This document shows, in pieces, positions 1-12,859 of a stretch of 64,000 nucleotides of DNA; position 1 is the first letter of the stretch, and every line of letters starts with the position of its first letter. This stretch comes from Viscum album. Lineage: Eukaryota > Streptophyta > Magnoliopsida > Santalales > Viscaceae. The DNA is taken from NCBI GenBank assembly GCA_963277665.1, contig OY728137.1, positions 1,169,966,670 to 1,170,030,669 on the forward strand. Direction: 5' to 3'. The position numbers were made by a program, and so were the translations under genes. Under the pieces are notes generated by a model that saw nothing but the letters and a program-made list of their open reading frames with translations, ran no database searches and was not told where the DNA came from.

Positions 1-744
1 ACTCTAGAAGACATGCTGAGGTCATGATCTCTTGACTTACAAGGTATGTGGGATCAATACTTACCTTTGGTGGAATTTTCCTACAATAATAGTTTCCATT
101 CTAGTATTCAAATGGATTCGTATGAAGCATTATATGGAAATAGGTGTCAAACTCCAATTTGTTGGGATGAAGTTGGTGAGAGGAAAATTAAAGGCCCAGA
201 ACTTATTGAAGAGACCACAACAAAGGTGAAGAATATTCAAGCCCATATTAAGGCATCCCAAAGTAGGTACAAGAGTTTTGCTGACAACCGGAGAAAGGAT
301 TTGGAATTCCAGGTGGGAGATCATGTCTTCCTGAAAGTATCTCCATGGAAGGGTGTCCTATGGTTCGGTAAGAAAGGGAAACTGAGCCCCAGGTACATCA
401 GGGCATTTGAAATTCTGGAAAGAATCAGAGCTATAGCTTACCGTATAGTGATTCCTCCAATCCTCTCCAGAGTTCATGATGTGTTCAATGTGTCATTGTT
501 AAAGAAATACATGCCAGACCCAACACATGTTCTCACATATGATGAAATTGAACTGGAACCTGATTTTTCATATTGTGAGAATATTATTGTGATTCTTGAC
601 ACAAGGGAACATGTATTGAGAAATCAGACAACTCTCCTAGTAAAAGTCCTTTGTAGAAACCAGAATATGGAAGAAGCAACATGGGAACTTGAGGATGTTA
701 TGAAAAAGAAGCACCCACATCTTTTTGGTGGGAATTTTACATAA
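1..744 (+). pseudogene. E1: 3' end of Ty3/gypsy (Tekay-like) pol, integrase C-terminus
   Basis: End of the pol polyprotein of a plus-strand chromovirus, entering from outside the window. Frame 1 reads TLEDMLRS, then a TGA at 25-27, then stays open to the TAA at 742-744. The text matches the integrase C-terminal part of Tekay/Del elements: LPLVEFSYNNSFHSSI (end of the core), then RRKDLEFQVGDHVFLKVSPW and GKLSPRYIRAFEILERI (GPY/F-type module), RVHDVFNVSLLKKYMPDP, and a chromodomain-like end EEATWELEDVMKKKHPHLF. Integrase joins the cDNA to the host chromosome; the tail is thought to direct it to chromatin. The frame is well kept for about 230 codons, so this copy is younger than most pol relics in the window. 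The upstream gag, PR and RT lie outside. Family assignment rests on these motifs alone. Confidence 0.93.
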
Positions 745-763
745 AATTTTGAGGTTGAAATTT

Positions 764-779
764 CCAAAGGAGGGAATAA
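764..779 (+). other. Polypurine tract of E1
   Basis: The purine-rich run CCAAAGGAGGGAATAA sits directly before the LTR start TGTAACACCCC, where the plus-strand primer for reverse transcription is expected. A similar junction, sharing GAGGTTGAAATTTC upstream, recurs at about 63915-63943. Confidence 0.85.
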
Positions 780-1020
780 TGTAACACCCCAAACATTTTT
801 GGCATGTTTCTCTTAAATACACTGTATTCATTAGGTAGCCTATATTTCATGAGTCACTGAGACCCTATGGAACAAAACATGGTTACTTATAGGAGATAAC
901 CATATCTTATCCTCTAAACATAAATTTACCAGCTCTGTGTTTTGAATTTTAAAAATCTGATATACACGGTTGTGTTCAAGATGATATTTAGAGTCTGATA
1001 GAATTAACTTAATTTTCAGT

Positions 1021-1120
1021 GAATAGTAACCTACCCTTATGAATATTAACATACCCTTAGGAATAATAACTTACACTTATGAATAGTAATATTACTCTTA
1101 TTAATGGTATCCATACCCTT
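1021..1120 (+). repeat. Five 20-bp repeats in the E1 U3 region
   Basis: Consecutive 20-bp units begin at 1021, 1041, 1061, 1081 and 1101. The first is GAATAGTAACCTACCCTTAT and the others differ from it by a few bases; the fifth is the most diverged. They lie about 415 bp upstream of the LTR TATA box. Related units occur on the minus strand in both LTRs of E2 near 10550-10620 and 18745-18815, so the array predates the split of these families. A role as an enhancer is an inference. Confidence 0.85.
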
Positions 1121-1535
1121 AAGTGTATAAATGAATTTAGACACCCAAAAGAAGAAGATGGATATTCTAAGTGTTTATATATTTCAATTAAATAATAATT
1201 TAATTAAATAATTAATTATTAATATTTAGAAAATTATTTTTGAAAAATGGACTTCATTTTGGGATTCTACACGTCGAAAAATGGTTAGGGTAAATTTTTT
1301 AGATTTTTCTGAAATACTTGAATTTTTGGTGAATAGTAAAATCTCATAATTCACAATTAATGCTAAATAATGGATTAATTGAGTCATCAATGATGATTTT
1401 CTGATGTAATCCCAATTGGTTCGAATTCAAATGAATATATTACTGTTCTTGGTCATGTAATACTCACTATTGGTTTTATTGAGAGGAAATAATAAATTAA
1501 TGAGTTTTATATTAAGAAATCCCCTCTCCCCTCCA

Positions 1536-1544
1536 CTATAAAAA
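1536..1544 (+). promoter_or_regulatory. TATA box of E1 LTR
   Basis: CTATAAAAA within CCCTCCACTATAAAAACCC, followed by a pyrimidine-rich leader. The same CCACTATAAA context is found on the minus strand in the LTRs at 4341, 9874, 18071 and 23631, which supports a conserved core promoter. Only sequence context is available as evidence. Confidence 0.75.
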
Positions 1545-3744
1545 CCCACTCTCACCCCCCTTCCATTCACTCCTCTAAAGCCTTGTTCATTCTCCAAATT
1601 CTATCCAAATACCTTCCCGACATCCTCCCCCACGTCCAAAAAGCTTTGGTCTCATAAAAAGACCAAAACCTCTCCCTTTAAGAGGTTCTCAAGAGAGGAA
1701 GTCTCAAGAGGTAAATTCCTCTTTCAAATCCCTTCTTTTCTTTTAAGTTCTTTTATTTTTGTTTCTTTTCTCATTTCCCTTCACAAAAATAGTGTGATAA
1801 ATCTAGTAACGTAAATGTACTGGAATGTTTTCATGTTAATGGTATATATTCCATCATCTTCTCTCCTTTCCCCACTTTTATTTGAAACAAATGAAAGCAC
1901 CGTTTGAGATGTACTAATTTAGCACATTCAAGGACAATAGTTTATCGATGTCTATTATAATATTTAATTCAGCTCAGGAAACCATTTGAGTTATGGTTGA
2001 ACCAGATTATTATGTAATATATCCTATTTTTAGTTCTATAAAACTTCTGTGCACATGGTATTAAGTTATAAAGATAAACATGTTCATCGTAATCAAACCC
2101 ACCAATTAACAAAAACGGTTATCACTAAGGTTATATATATAAAAATTCGACTTAAATATATATAAACCAAATTAAATTTAAAATAATTTAATCTCATGGA
2201 TGTTCAATATTAACTTATAACTTCATTTCTAAAAAAACACATCCATCTTATATATTTATCAGAACTTGAATATAAGTGAACCGGTCATTTAAAACTAAGT
2301 AAAAAAACGACCCCGAACAATGAAATTGAACCTTATAACCAATAAAAAAGGCCTAGAATGAACTATAAAGGATTATAATAAATCATTTGCATATAAAAAG
2401 GTTATGGACTTATTAATTAATAATCCTAATTTTTTTATTCAGGACTTTAATAACAAGTCAAGAACACCTTCAAGCATTAGGTAAGGGATATCTTAACTCA
2501 ATTTTCATTCTTTGAGTTAAACATCTATTTCATTGGTTACATTGTTCCAAGAATATGTGTGAATGACCTATGATTGTTTTATACTGTATGTAAACTTATA
2601 TTTTTTTGGATTTTTATTTGTCACACATAAATACTTCATTGATTTATCATCACTCTAATGACACAATCTTTGTAAGGGATCCTCTCTCTCACTTTTGTTC
2701 AAGAATCTCCCCTATGTTGTTCCCTTTTTATTTTTAATATCTAATGATGGGGTTTGATTTATCACCTCTCCAATACTTCCATTGTGACATATAAATAATG
2801 GAATACCCCTTTACCTCTCATTAATACTTTGCAATAAAACACCGTTACCGTGCCATAATATTTGTAAGAGGTTTTCTCATCTCACTTTCAATTCTGAGGG
2901 ATCCTCATTGTCCACCTCTTATTTCTTATATGTTGTATAGGTGTACTGACATTTGACATATGTAGTCATGGTTATAATTATATTCATTTTATTCTGTTAC
3001 TCTTTTGGTGGTTATTAACTCTTTGTCATACGACTAAATTGAATACAACATAGTAACAAGCTTTGTCTCAATTTTCACTTCATTTTGACTTTCTTAGTAA
3101 TTATGCATCTACTCTTTCTTATGTGGTGTACCTACTGAACATTTGATATCACTTTTCAATTGAAAGTATATTCCATTTAAATGTCCATATTCTCATATCA
3201 TGGATATTATTATTGTCTAAGCTGTATACCATTTTACATACGGTATTTATTTTGAATGTTGTTTTGACTGTGGAAATGTTGTTGAATATGTATCCTCTAT
3301 TATATATGGATAATGTAAATACATATTTATCTTGTATTGAATCTATTTATAAATAATTCTTGGATGTAGAGGTGTGTGGGTCCCACTACAGCCCCTCGAT
3401 TCATCGGTAGGTCTCATGAGACAAAACAGTTTGGCGACAGACCCTTTGAGTTTGTTTCCAAAAATCAGACGGGTTTCTACACATAGAACTAAACCATTTT
3501 TACGATATTATGGTTCATGTGCCAGATACATGACGTCCAATTAATAATAATTTTCTTTATTCATTATCAATTATTATTATTATCCATGAGGTTTTCACTA
3601 TGACAAAATCTATGGATGCAGTTTCATTTTCAGTGTAGTAATGGCATTAGTTGTTCATTTATTCACTATGGCATATTGATTATGTTAGATTAATTGTGAT
3701 TAACTTATTATTTTACTATTGCTTCTGCCATTTTTAACCCTTAC

Positions 3745-3760
3745 TGAGCATTTGAGCTCA
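3745..3760 (+). promoter_or_regulatory. Conserved LTR hairpin motif (E1 copy)
   Basis: TGAGCATTTGAGCTCA, in which TGAGC and GCTCA pair around a 6-nt loop. It is flanked by CTTAC and CCCCTTT, about 265 bp from the LTR 3' end. Near-identical copies on the minus strand are at 16033-16048, 7829-7844 and 20292-20307. The function is unknown; a role in RNA 3' end formation or packaging is a guess. Confidence 0.6.
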
Positions 3761-4011
3761 CCCCTTTCATTGTCTATCTTCAATAGGTGATGAAGAGAAG
3801 ATCTTTTATTGAGTTCCTGGGGATTCCATTTTTAGTTTTTGTTATGTATTGTATCATGTAACCTTATCTAATGTAATTTGTTTTAAATATATGTATCTAG
3901 TTTCTTCAATACTACTAAACTGATCGTTCCTTTAGTATTTTCATTCCTTCTAACCATTCCAATATCACAAGTAATGCACCGGCTCCAGCCTAGTGGGGTT
4001 GGGGTGTCACA

Positions 4012-6255
4012 TTACCCATTAGATGAAAGTGTATTTAAATGTAGGTATAAACCTTAATATTAAAAAATATCAGTATATTAATGATATTGTTTTTGTTATA
4101 TAATCATGGAATAAAGAGAGTTGAGGTGACGGAGATAGAAAATAAAAGAAAGGAGCTTGAGGAAGGATGTTACCTCTTTTGGGTAACTCCTTTTGGTTTT
4201 CACCAAAGGGCTTCCTTGGACGGTTTCATTCCCAAAGGGAGGATCAAATGCGGAAGGGAGGGTTTTTGGGAAGTTAAATTTTATCGATATTATCCAAAGC
4301 TAAATGGTTTGAGAGGTGTGAATAAGTGGGAGGAGAGGAGGCCTTTTTATAGTGGAGGAGGAGTGACACTATTGTAAATACCAAAAGGTATACAATAATG
4401 GGAGGTATCTCATAAAAAATGTGCCTAAAAAATGGAATAATAATTTATTAATGGTAAATCATGGACAAAAATGATATACACCATAACAAAATAATTAAAT
4501 CTTTAATAATTTTGTTCCTTAACTTTCAAGTTTCTCTAATTTTATCATTTTGGTTTTTTATTAAAGTATATAGTAATCTAACATAAGTAATTTAACCATT
4601 AAGAATAAATTAAAGTCATATTATTTAGAAAAAATATACCCACTAAATTATAATTATGATTTATAATTTAAAAAATAAAAATATCATGTGTGTAGGAAAT
4701 TAATTTTAAAACCAGCCCATGTAACGCCAAAAACACTACTTTAACTGGGATAGTGCAAATAATTTTATTACTATATATGGGTAAATATATTAATTATAAA
4801 AGGTAAATTGGTCTATGAATGAAAAATATTTTATATTTATTAAAACTTAATTTTTTTTGAAGAATGTAAGTTTTTTATTATTTTGAAATCATTTAAAAAA
4901 ATATCATTTATTGTAAAATAGAATTATTGTCAGTTTTGACATTATTTAATTAATTTTAATTTAATAAATATAAAAAATTATTAGAATAAAAACATATTAA
5001 TTTAGAATATTTTTAACATGATATATGTATCTATAAAAATAATTAATGAAAATAATTCAACCAATTTACTTCAGTCTTAACATTTATAGAATCATTTATT
5101 TTATTTAATTATTAACTAAATAATCACTACATTGGTATTTATTATGAATTATATATAACTAAATCATCTCTAAAAATTAGAAATAAGTAATTGTAATAAA
5201 AATAAATCATTTAATTTTCAAAAGGATAAGTATAACTTAAAATATGTTTCTTTTTCCATATCATAAAGTTTTATAAATGTTAAAGGTGAGGAAGGTTCCC
5301 TTTTTGTCTTTTTCAATACTTAACTTATGAAATAGTGAATATTTATTAAATAGAATAAAAATATCTCATAAAATTATAAAAATTATGAGATATAGTCGAA
5401 ATATGACCATATAATGTATTTTTCACAAGTTTATAGGTCATTTTGGCACTTAAGTTCAAGGTTTAGTCCCTAATTAAGCTTGATTTTACCTTAATCACTA
5501 GGATTATTTTTAATCACTTTCACTAATATTTTTGGTCAAAAATTAATTTGATATTATTAGACTAAAAATATCATACTTATTATAACTATTTATTTATGTT
5601 TTTACAAATTCAAGTCACGAAAGTGGTTATATTAAGTTTAACGCTAATCCAACAGACGTAGCGAGAAAGGGGTTTTTAAAAGTAAAACGTTCAAAAGCTC
5701 AATATGTTTTTATAAAAAATTTCAATATAAAAAATATTCTAGTGAACTAAATTGGATTAATATATGTATAATTTTTCTATTTTGACTTTAAAAACTAGAT
5801 TAAAATAAAATTTATTATTAATAATTATTTAAACGGAAAGGCATTTTTAACTAAAATACAACATTTTCACTATTAATCAAAAAATGAAACTTGTTGTAAA
5901 AATACCAAAAATTCACCCTAAGTTAATTTTGACATTATTAATTCAAAAATGTTATTTATTTTGAAAATAAAATTATATAAAAGGTCTCAAAAATTAGTTT
6001 TAACATAGGTGCTCTATTAAATGGTGGTAAAACTTAGTCCTTCATTTAACACAAGCTAACTCAATGTTGTGTGTACCGTAAGACAATCTAAGTGTTTCAT
6101 GTAATGTAAGATCAACTTGGTGTTTCATATAATGAAATAAAAACTTATTTTTCATATATATATATATATACATGAAGACTACATATTGTGTTGCACGAAA
6201 TGAAAAATATTAAATTAATTAGAAATCTTTTTTCACAAAATCTTGGGGTGTTACA
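4012..6255 (-). mobile_element. Element O: 3' LTR, part cut off by E1
   Basis: This aligns along its length with 23299-25527. On the minus strand it starts TGTAACACCCCAAGATTTTG at 6255 and carries a TATA box (CTATAAAAAGGC, minus strand, 4341-4352). Only about 2.2 kb of a roughly 5.5 kb LTR is present because E1 was inserted at 4011/4012; the rest should lie left of the window. The open stretch at 4081-4377 on the plus strand falls across this LTR's leader and is not a gene. Confidence 0.85.
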
Positions 6256-7564
6256 TTATACTCCCTAAAATGATTTTTTCCATCGAAATTTTTCTATGTT
6301 ATCAAAGGCATAACACTTGGAAGTTTCTTTCTTGGAAAACTAGATTGTAAAAATAAATATTAAAACTCCTTGAAAAAATAATGTTGGAACCATAACGGTA
6401 AACCAAAGTAACTCATAAAAACCTTTCGACATTGGAGAACATGGGTGACAAGTGAAAACATGGATGCAAAAGAGAAGTATTACCATAAAGTTCTGAGGGA
6501 GTGTGATAGAGATTAAGGTTATGATAAAGTTTATAATCACAAATCCATGAATATGTGATTATCTACGAGACCATCTAATACATCAAAAATGAAGGTACAT
6601 GGATAATTAGTTTTGTATCAAGATCATTTTTTCCTAAAGTTAAGGAATTTTCATGAATAGATATAATTTTATGATTTCTGGAAAACCTAAACCTTTGTTG
6701 TTCCCTGACCCCCTTCACCTCTTTCTCTAAAAAGGAAGGTGAATTTTTCATTCCTAAAGTACTAACAAATCATGATATCCATTATATCCATCCCATATGT
6801 CATCAGTTATCATAAACAAAAAGTTGTTAAAAGAGGTTATCCAATATGCATAAATCCTCCTATGGTGAGATAACACTTTCATAGTAACTAATTAATCTAA
6901 AGTTTAACTTAATCATTCCATAAATAGTTAACCTTATAACCCTTCCAAAATTTTAAAATCCAAAACCTTATAAATAATGCCATAAAATCTGTTAACATTG
7001 ATTATATATATATATATCATATAGTAGTTCTTATCTTCCACATTCCAAACATGTGAATAACCTCATTGTATATTATCTTGAAACATAGAAATAACCTAAA
7101 TTATCATAAATTTTTTTCTAAAACATGCATTCCTTATTATTACAAAGATTACTAGATATATTCCTTAAATACATGAAGCTTTAAAATTCATAGAATACTT
7201 TTTCAAAAAATTATTTATCAGTTCTAAGGTAATAAATACTGTCCAATTTAGTTACTCATGTCCAAAATATATTTACCAAAACAAAATTATATTAACATTA
7301 CAAATATATTATGGGTTATCTTAACTTAGTTAAAATTTAACCTTAACATGAAATCACTTTTCTAGTCCACCAGGACAATTCAATATATTCTTTTAAATCC
7401 TTAGTGAAAATCATAAAATGAACAATACTTATATATTTCACTATTCATAAAGAATAATTATTGAATCCAAATACATAAATACATCAATTATTACACTTCA
7501 TACATAATCCATTAACAATTCCATAAGATTATATTACTTAATACCTCTTTCCTTTCACATTTCT
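6256..7564 (-). mobile_element. Element O: internal region, 3' part, no pol recognised
   Basis: Immediately right of the LTR start the minus strand reads AATTTCGATGGAAAAAATC and then TTTTAGGGAGTATAA, a polypurine-tract-like run, as in the last bases before a gypsy 3' LTR. I translated the minus strand across the whole segment and found no RT, RNase H or integrase motif, only short frames with many stops. The segment is joined, across E2, to the gag relic at 18968-20050. The simplest reading is a non-autonomous element that lost or never had pol. Confidence 0.6.
7560..7564. repeat. Target site duplication TTTCT, left copy (E2)
   Basis: TTTCT directly before the E2 left edge at 7565. It is repeated exactly at 18963-18967, directly after the E2 right edge. 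A perfect 5-bp duplication is what Ty3/gypsy integration produces. Confidence 0.9.
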
Positions 7565-10500
7565 TATAAGGACCCTGACCCTAGTTTCCTGGATCCAGTG
7601 CGTTATTTCATTACATTGGCATATAAACAAGTTAGACGCATGCTGAAGGACCAAATAGTTTAGTAGATATGTAAAACCAGATACATACATACGTTTAACA
7701 TTAAAACATGAAAAGAAATACAATATAGAGATTCCATTGGAAACATACATAACTCCTATATTATCATTTCAAGTCATTCATAATATACTTCTTCGCATCC
7801 TAGGGAAAAATAAAACATAATAAAGGGGTGATCTAAGATGCTCAGTAAGGAAAATAAATACATAAAAAGCATAAATAATATAGCATGGTAAATAACTAAA
7901 AGCACACATGCCATTAAAACATAATATTGAACATAAAATGGTAAGAATAAAACATGATTAAATAATTCCATAATAAAACCTAACAATGGGTATTCTACTA
8001 GAAAAATGACCATATAAACTATCAATTACTAGTTTCATAATTATGGAATTAATAATGAGGGAAATATGAATCATATTATCAATGACTTGTCGAAGAAAAC
8101 TAAAAATTATTAATGCCTTGGCCAAAACTATATCTGAAAATTGGCAAGGCCTTGACCAAGTCCATATCTATTTTGTCTCAAGAGACCTACAGATGCATAA
8201 AGGGGATATAGAAGGACCCACCAATCACTAACTAATTCTAATTAATTCCACATATGAATGGGGTTAAACATAAACAACATATATATATGAAATTTAAATA
8301 ACTTTTCCAAATTTGTAAACATAATCACTTACTATTTTGAGTAGTAAGGTGAATGCTATCAATATAGCTCATCCACAGTCAAACTGATCATAAAACATTT
8401 AATAAAACATGGTGGATTATGAACATAAGAGATAAACCTAAATAAATAATAAAATTTAACAAATGTTTTTAAATATATTAAAATACTCTAATAAAATCAT
8501 GGAGGTTTTCGTTAGAGAAATACCATTTTTTACTTTGAAAAGAAGAGTTCTTTTTGAAAAATCATTTTTTTGTCATGATTGTTTGAATAACCAAGAAATG
8601 AAAAAATATAGTTCTTCATGAAGAAATTAGTGATTTTATAAAAATAACAATTTATTAAAAAATATTATATATGGAACATGAAAATGGGTAAGAAATCGAG
8701 ACGTTCCCTTTAATAGGGCTTGCATATCAGTAAGAAAATGAGAAGGGAACCTTGTAAAACATTTATTTTCCCATAAAAAAATAATGAAATGATATGGATA
8801 TATGATTTTATAACAAATATATATATATATATATATAATTTATATCAGTTATATAAAAATAATGAAAAATTACATTGGTATATAGAGAAATAAAGCATAA
8901 CCCGAATGAAAATGAAGGTTTGGGAGGAAAACCCTTACCATATGTATGAATGAGTCATGAAATTGACCTTAAAATCATTGATAATAAAATTAAATGAATT
9001 AATTATATAATTAATAACCTTATCTACATTTATTTTATTTATTATAATTTTATTATGTTTATTTAGGGATTTTTTATGAGTTATAAGTTACAATTTTATC
9101 ACCAGGGAGCATTCGTTTCCTTGGTTTTCCTGATTAGTATACTTGTATATGAGTATAGAATTTAATGTGGAATGGGTATAATTATATAGAATTGAATTTA
9201 TATAATATTAATGAACATATAGAATATTAAATGGTTATATAATTCATTTGCTTATATGGAATGAGTATGAGTCATTTGATGAAACATTAGTGATATTCAT
9301 TTAGATTATTTTGGTGGGATTTTGATTAATACAAACTAGTTTTTTTGAATGAATAAATATCATGTATATTTAATAGTTATAGAAAATATAATAAGTTTTA
9401 ATAAATATATTATAATTTGTTTTTACCATAAAAATGGTTTCATTTCCATACTTGAAGGATAAATTGAAGAACGAAAATTCATCGCCCACGAAGGTTGTAA
9501 ATCGGCCCTCAGGGATGATGATTTTGTTTTTAAAATAAAAGAGAGAGAGAAAGGAATTTGGTGAAGGATATTAAATTTAAATGATACAATTATAGTATAT
9601 AGATGATAATGGATTTATAATAATCATTTGGATAAAGAATGTGAGAAGAGAATAATAAATGAAAATAACTTGAAAAGAAATTAAAAGGAAAAAGAGGAGG
9701 ATTTTATCTCTTGAATACTCATCCTTGAGAACCTCCTTAAAGGGATTAGTTTTGGTCATTGGGTAAGACCAAAAGCTCATGAACTTGGGGGAAATACCGG
9801 GGAATATTATTTGGGTATATGTTTGAAAATCTTCAAGGCATAGAGGTGTGAGGGGAAGAGGGGGCGAGGGGTGGTATTTATAGTGGAGGAGAGAGACGAT
9901 TTTTGAATATCTTATTCATTTGTTTATTATTTTGGCTTAAGACTATAAGTAGCTTGGGAATAATCATAAAATATTTTAAAATAATTATTTAAATTTATAG
10001 ATTTTTGTGCTAACATCATTCATGATGTTTTTAATTCATGTATTTGGATTATAATTTAAATACTGTAAATTTTCGTATTTAATTATTCACAAAAAATTCA
10101 AGTGTTTTAGAAAATTACCAAAAATTCACCACAACAAAATTTGAAAGTTTAAAACTAAAAAATGGATTCTATATTATCAAAATAATTTTATAAATTTTCA
10201 AAATTTAATTTTTAAATAAAAAAATCATTTACTTGAAAAATACTGATTTTAAATTTAAAATTGATTTTATAACACTCTAAAAAATTAACTAAGGTCTCAT
10301 AAAATTATTCTAAGATTATAAGAAAAAAAAATGATAATTTATGAATAAATTTTATAAAAATATATATTTTTTAGATAATTTTATTAATTATAAAAACGTA
10401 GTTAAATATTTATGACTCAAAAAAATACCAACACTTAATTAATATTTTTTAAAATATTTATTTACTTATACTATGATATAATTATATAAAAATTTCACTT

Positions 10501-10770
10501 TCGAAAATCCTAAATTTTATTTATAATTTAATGGGTGATGTTACTATTAATTTTGATGGTTTACTATTCAAAAGAGTCATATTACTATTCCTAAGGTCAA
10601 GTTACTATTTTATCAGTATAGGTTTCTTAACTTATATAAATACCTCAAATTTTATTAATTATGCATTTATGATGTCTATTTTATGTTATCTAAGTGATTT
10701 TATATGATCTATACTATATGAAATAAACATAATAAATCGAATTTTAATGATAGTGTTACGGGTCATTACA
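7565..10770 (-). mobile_element. E2 3' LTR
   Basis: A 3206 bp LTR. On the minus strand it starts TGTAATGACCCG at 10770 and ends GGGTCCTTATA at 7565, with the final CA mutated to TA. It aligns along its length with 15769-18962, for example in the shared stretch GACCAAATAGTTTAG. It holds a TATA box (CTATAAATACC, minus strand, 9874-9883) and a degraded hairpin (7829-7844). The small open frames on either strand inside it are chance. Confidence 0.92.
9874..9883 (-). promoter_or_regulatory. TATA box of E2 3' LTR
   Basis: Minus strand CTATAAATAC in the context CTCCACTATAAATACCAC, about 890 bp into the LTR. The 5' LTR has the same box at 18071-18080. Confidence 0.7.
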
Positions 10771-10782
10771 TTCTCCCCTCTA
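10771..10782 (-). other. Polypurine tract of E2
   Basis: The minus strand reads TTAGAGGGGAGAA directly before the LTR start TGTAATGACC. It overlaps the last codons of pol (FKDKIFVRGE), a common arrangement in these elements. Confidence 0.8.
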
Positions 10783-12240
10783 ACAAAAATTTTGTCCTTG
10801 AAATTTGCAGATTGTCACCAAATAAAAAGATTTGGGTAGTTCTTCATCTTAAGTTCCTCAGGATCCTACATCGACTCTTAAATTTTACAATTCCTCCAAA
10901 GTAACATTACTATCCAAGTCATCCAACTCCTAATCACCTATTTTTTACTGTCTAGAATCCGGATGGGCTCTTCACAATAAGATAAATCAAGTTCCAAATC
11001 TATTTCTTTAGAAGTGAGTACATGTGTTGGGTCTGGCAGGTACTTCCTTAACTAGGGGATTTTGGAACACATTGTATACCTTAGAAAGGCTAGGTGTGAT
11101 TTCTAAATGATAATACATAACTCCCATTCTATCTAGAATTTAAAAAGGACCAATGTACATGTGTCTTAGTTTCCCTTTCTTCCCAAAAATTATAACACCC
11201 TTCCATGGAGATACATTCAAGAAAACATGATCTCCCACCTAAAATTAGAAATCCTTCCTTAGATTATTGTTATATCTCCTTTTACTAATGTGGTATGCTT
11301 TGATTTCGGTTTGAATAGTCTTTACCTTCATTATTGTTTCCTCCATAAGCTATGGGACCACGAGATTCCATTCACCGACTTCATCCTAACAAGCTGGTGT
11401 ATGAAATCTCTTTTCCTAAAATGCATTATATGGTGCCATTTGAATACTTGAATGGAAAATATTATTATAAAAAATATCCACCAAAGGTAAATATTTATCC
11501 CAAATACCTTGAAAGTTAAGTGATCAAGACCTAAACATGTATTATAAAGTTTGGATCATCCTTTCTGACTGCTCTTCTGTTTGAGGATGATTAGATGTAC
11601 ACAAATGAAGCTTAGTATCCAAATGTTTCTGAATCCTTTTCTATAATTTTACTATAAATTGTGGATCATGATTAGAAACTATTGAAACAGGTGTTCCATG
11701 AAGTCTTAAAAATTCATTTATATAGATTCTTACAAGTCACTCCAGTGGAAAATCTTCCTTTTTAGTGAGAAAATGTGTAGATTTGGTAATTTGACCAACA
11801 ATTACCCATATTTCATCATTATTTCATGATGTTTTTGGTAATATACTAAAAAAATCCATAGTTATGTCATCACATTTCCATTTTGGAATAGGAAGAGGTT
11901 GCATGACTCCTTTAGTATGTTGTCTTTCACCTTCACTTGTTGAAAAACTAAACATCTTGATATATAATCAGTAATTTCCCACTTCATATTATCTAAAAAA
12001 TGTTCCTTTAAATATCTATACATATTAGTACTACCAGTGTGTATAGATAAATTAGAACTATGATTGTCATAAAATAAATCATTTTTTAGCTCGGTTATAG
12101 AGTGAACACAAAGCCTATTCCCAAATTTTAGAATTTCATACTCACACATGAAGTCAGTCATCTTCCCATCATTCATACCTTTAATTTTTCTTTTGAAGAT
12201 TCTTAAAATAAAACGGAGAACTTTTAATCCTTTCCAATAA
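10783..12240 (-). pseudogene. E2 integrase (zinc finger, core, C-terminus)
   Basis: Degraded integrase read across several frames on the minus strand. The HHCC zinc-binding region reads SIHTGSTNMYRYLKEHF and later ISRCLVFQQVK, with the second cysteine of CLxC changed to F. The core shows LHGTPVSIVSNHDPQF (second catalytic aspartate) and HPQTEEQSERMIQTL (catalytic glutamate). The tail reads KYLPDPTHVLTSKEIDLE and DLSYCEEPIRILDSKK, then DPEELKMKNYPNLF, matching the end of E1 pol. Stops and frameshifts interrupt it throughout. The longest open piece is 11862-12281. It is followed by the polypurine tract. Confidence 0.88.
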
Positions 12241-12399
12241 AGATGGTTGGGAAACCAATTGAAAAAGTAGCGATGTTTCACTTTCTTTGATAATTCCCAT
12301 ATCTATCCTCACTAGATCCATGTACATAGGTTCCTTGTCAATCCTAATTTTGTTCATAACTCCATGATTATTCCTGATCAATTCATCTTCCACCTTATT

Positions 12400-12850
12400 T
12401 TCATTCCTTGATTGGTAGCGTATGGAAAAATCATAATCCTCAAGTAGCTCAAACCATCAAATTTTTATCATATTGATTTATTTCTATGAGAAGATATGTT
12501 TCAAGCTCTTTTGATACGTATATATATCAAATCTTTCACCATAGAGACAATGTCTCCATATCTTCAGGGAAAATATTAAAATTTCTAATAAAAGATCATG
12601 AGTTGGATATTTCTATTCATGAGTTTTTAACAGCCTTGATGCATAGAAAATAAAACTATCATTCTGTAAAAGGACAAATCCAAGTCATTTTCTTTGATTA
12701 ATCACAATAAATATAAAATCCACCACTTCTTAATGGTATATTTAATATTGGAGCATTCACTAACCTCTTCTTAAATTCTTCAAAACATTCTTCACATTTT
12801 TTACATATGAAATTAACCCCTTTATGAGTAAGATTGGTTAACGGGTTAGC
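12400..12850 (-). pseudogene. E2 RNase H remnant
   Basis: Between RT and integrase the minus strand reads YCD.SKKMTWICPFTE, then FPEDMETLSLW and a stretch ending FFHT. These match the spacing of Ty3/gypsy RNase H (YCDAS.KGLG..., W.HYLYG...). This domain removes the RNA template during reverse transcription. It is crossed by many stop codons and has no long open frame. It is identified by order and scattered motifs. Confidence 0.7.
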
Positions 12851-12859
12851 TAATCTGAG

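Larger units (their letters stand above)
780..4011 (+). mobile_element. 3' LTR of E1 (Tekay-like, 3.2 kb)
   Basis: Begins TGTAACACCCC right after the polypurine tract and ends GGGGTGTCACA, so the termini are near-perfect inverted repeats (TG...CA). Length about 3232 bp. It carries five exact-length 20-bp repeats (1021-1120), a TATA box at 1536 and a hairpin motif at 3745. The sequence immediately to the right (TTACCCATTA) also occurs uninterrupted at about 23299 in the related O-family LTR, so E1 was inserted into such an LTR. The matching target duplication copy would lie left of the window. Confidence 0.9.

Noticed and set aside
4081..4377. 98-codon open frame on the plus strand
   Set aside because: It lies antisense across the TATA box and leader of the element O LTR; the homologous copy at 23400-23700 does not keep the frame.
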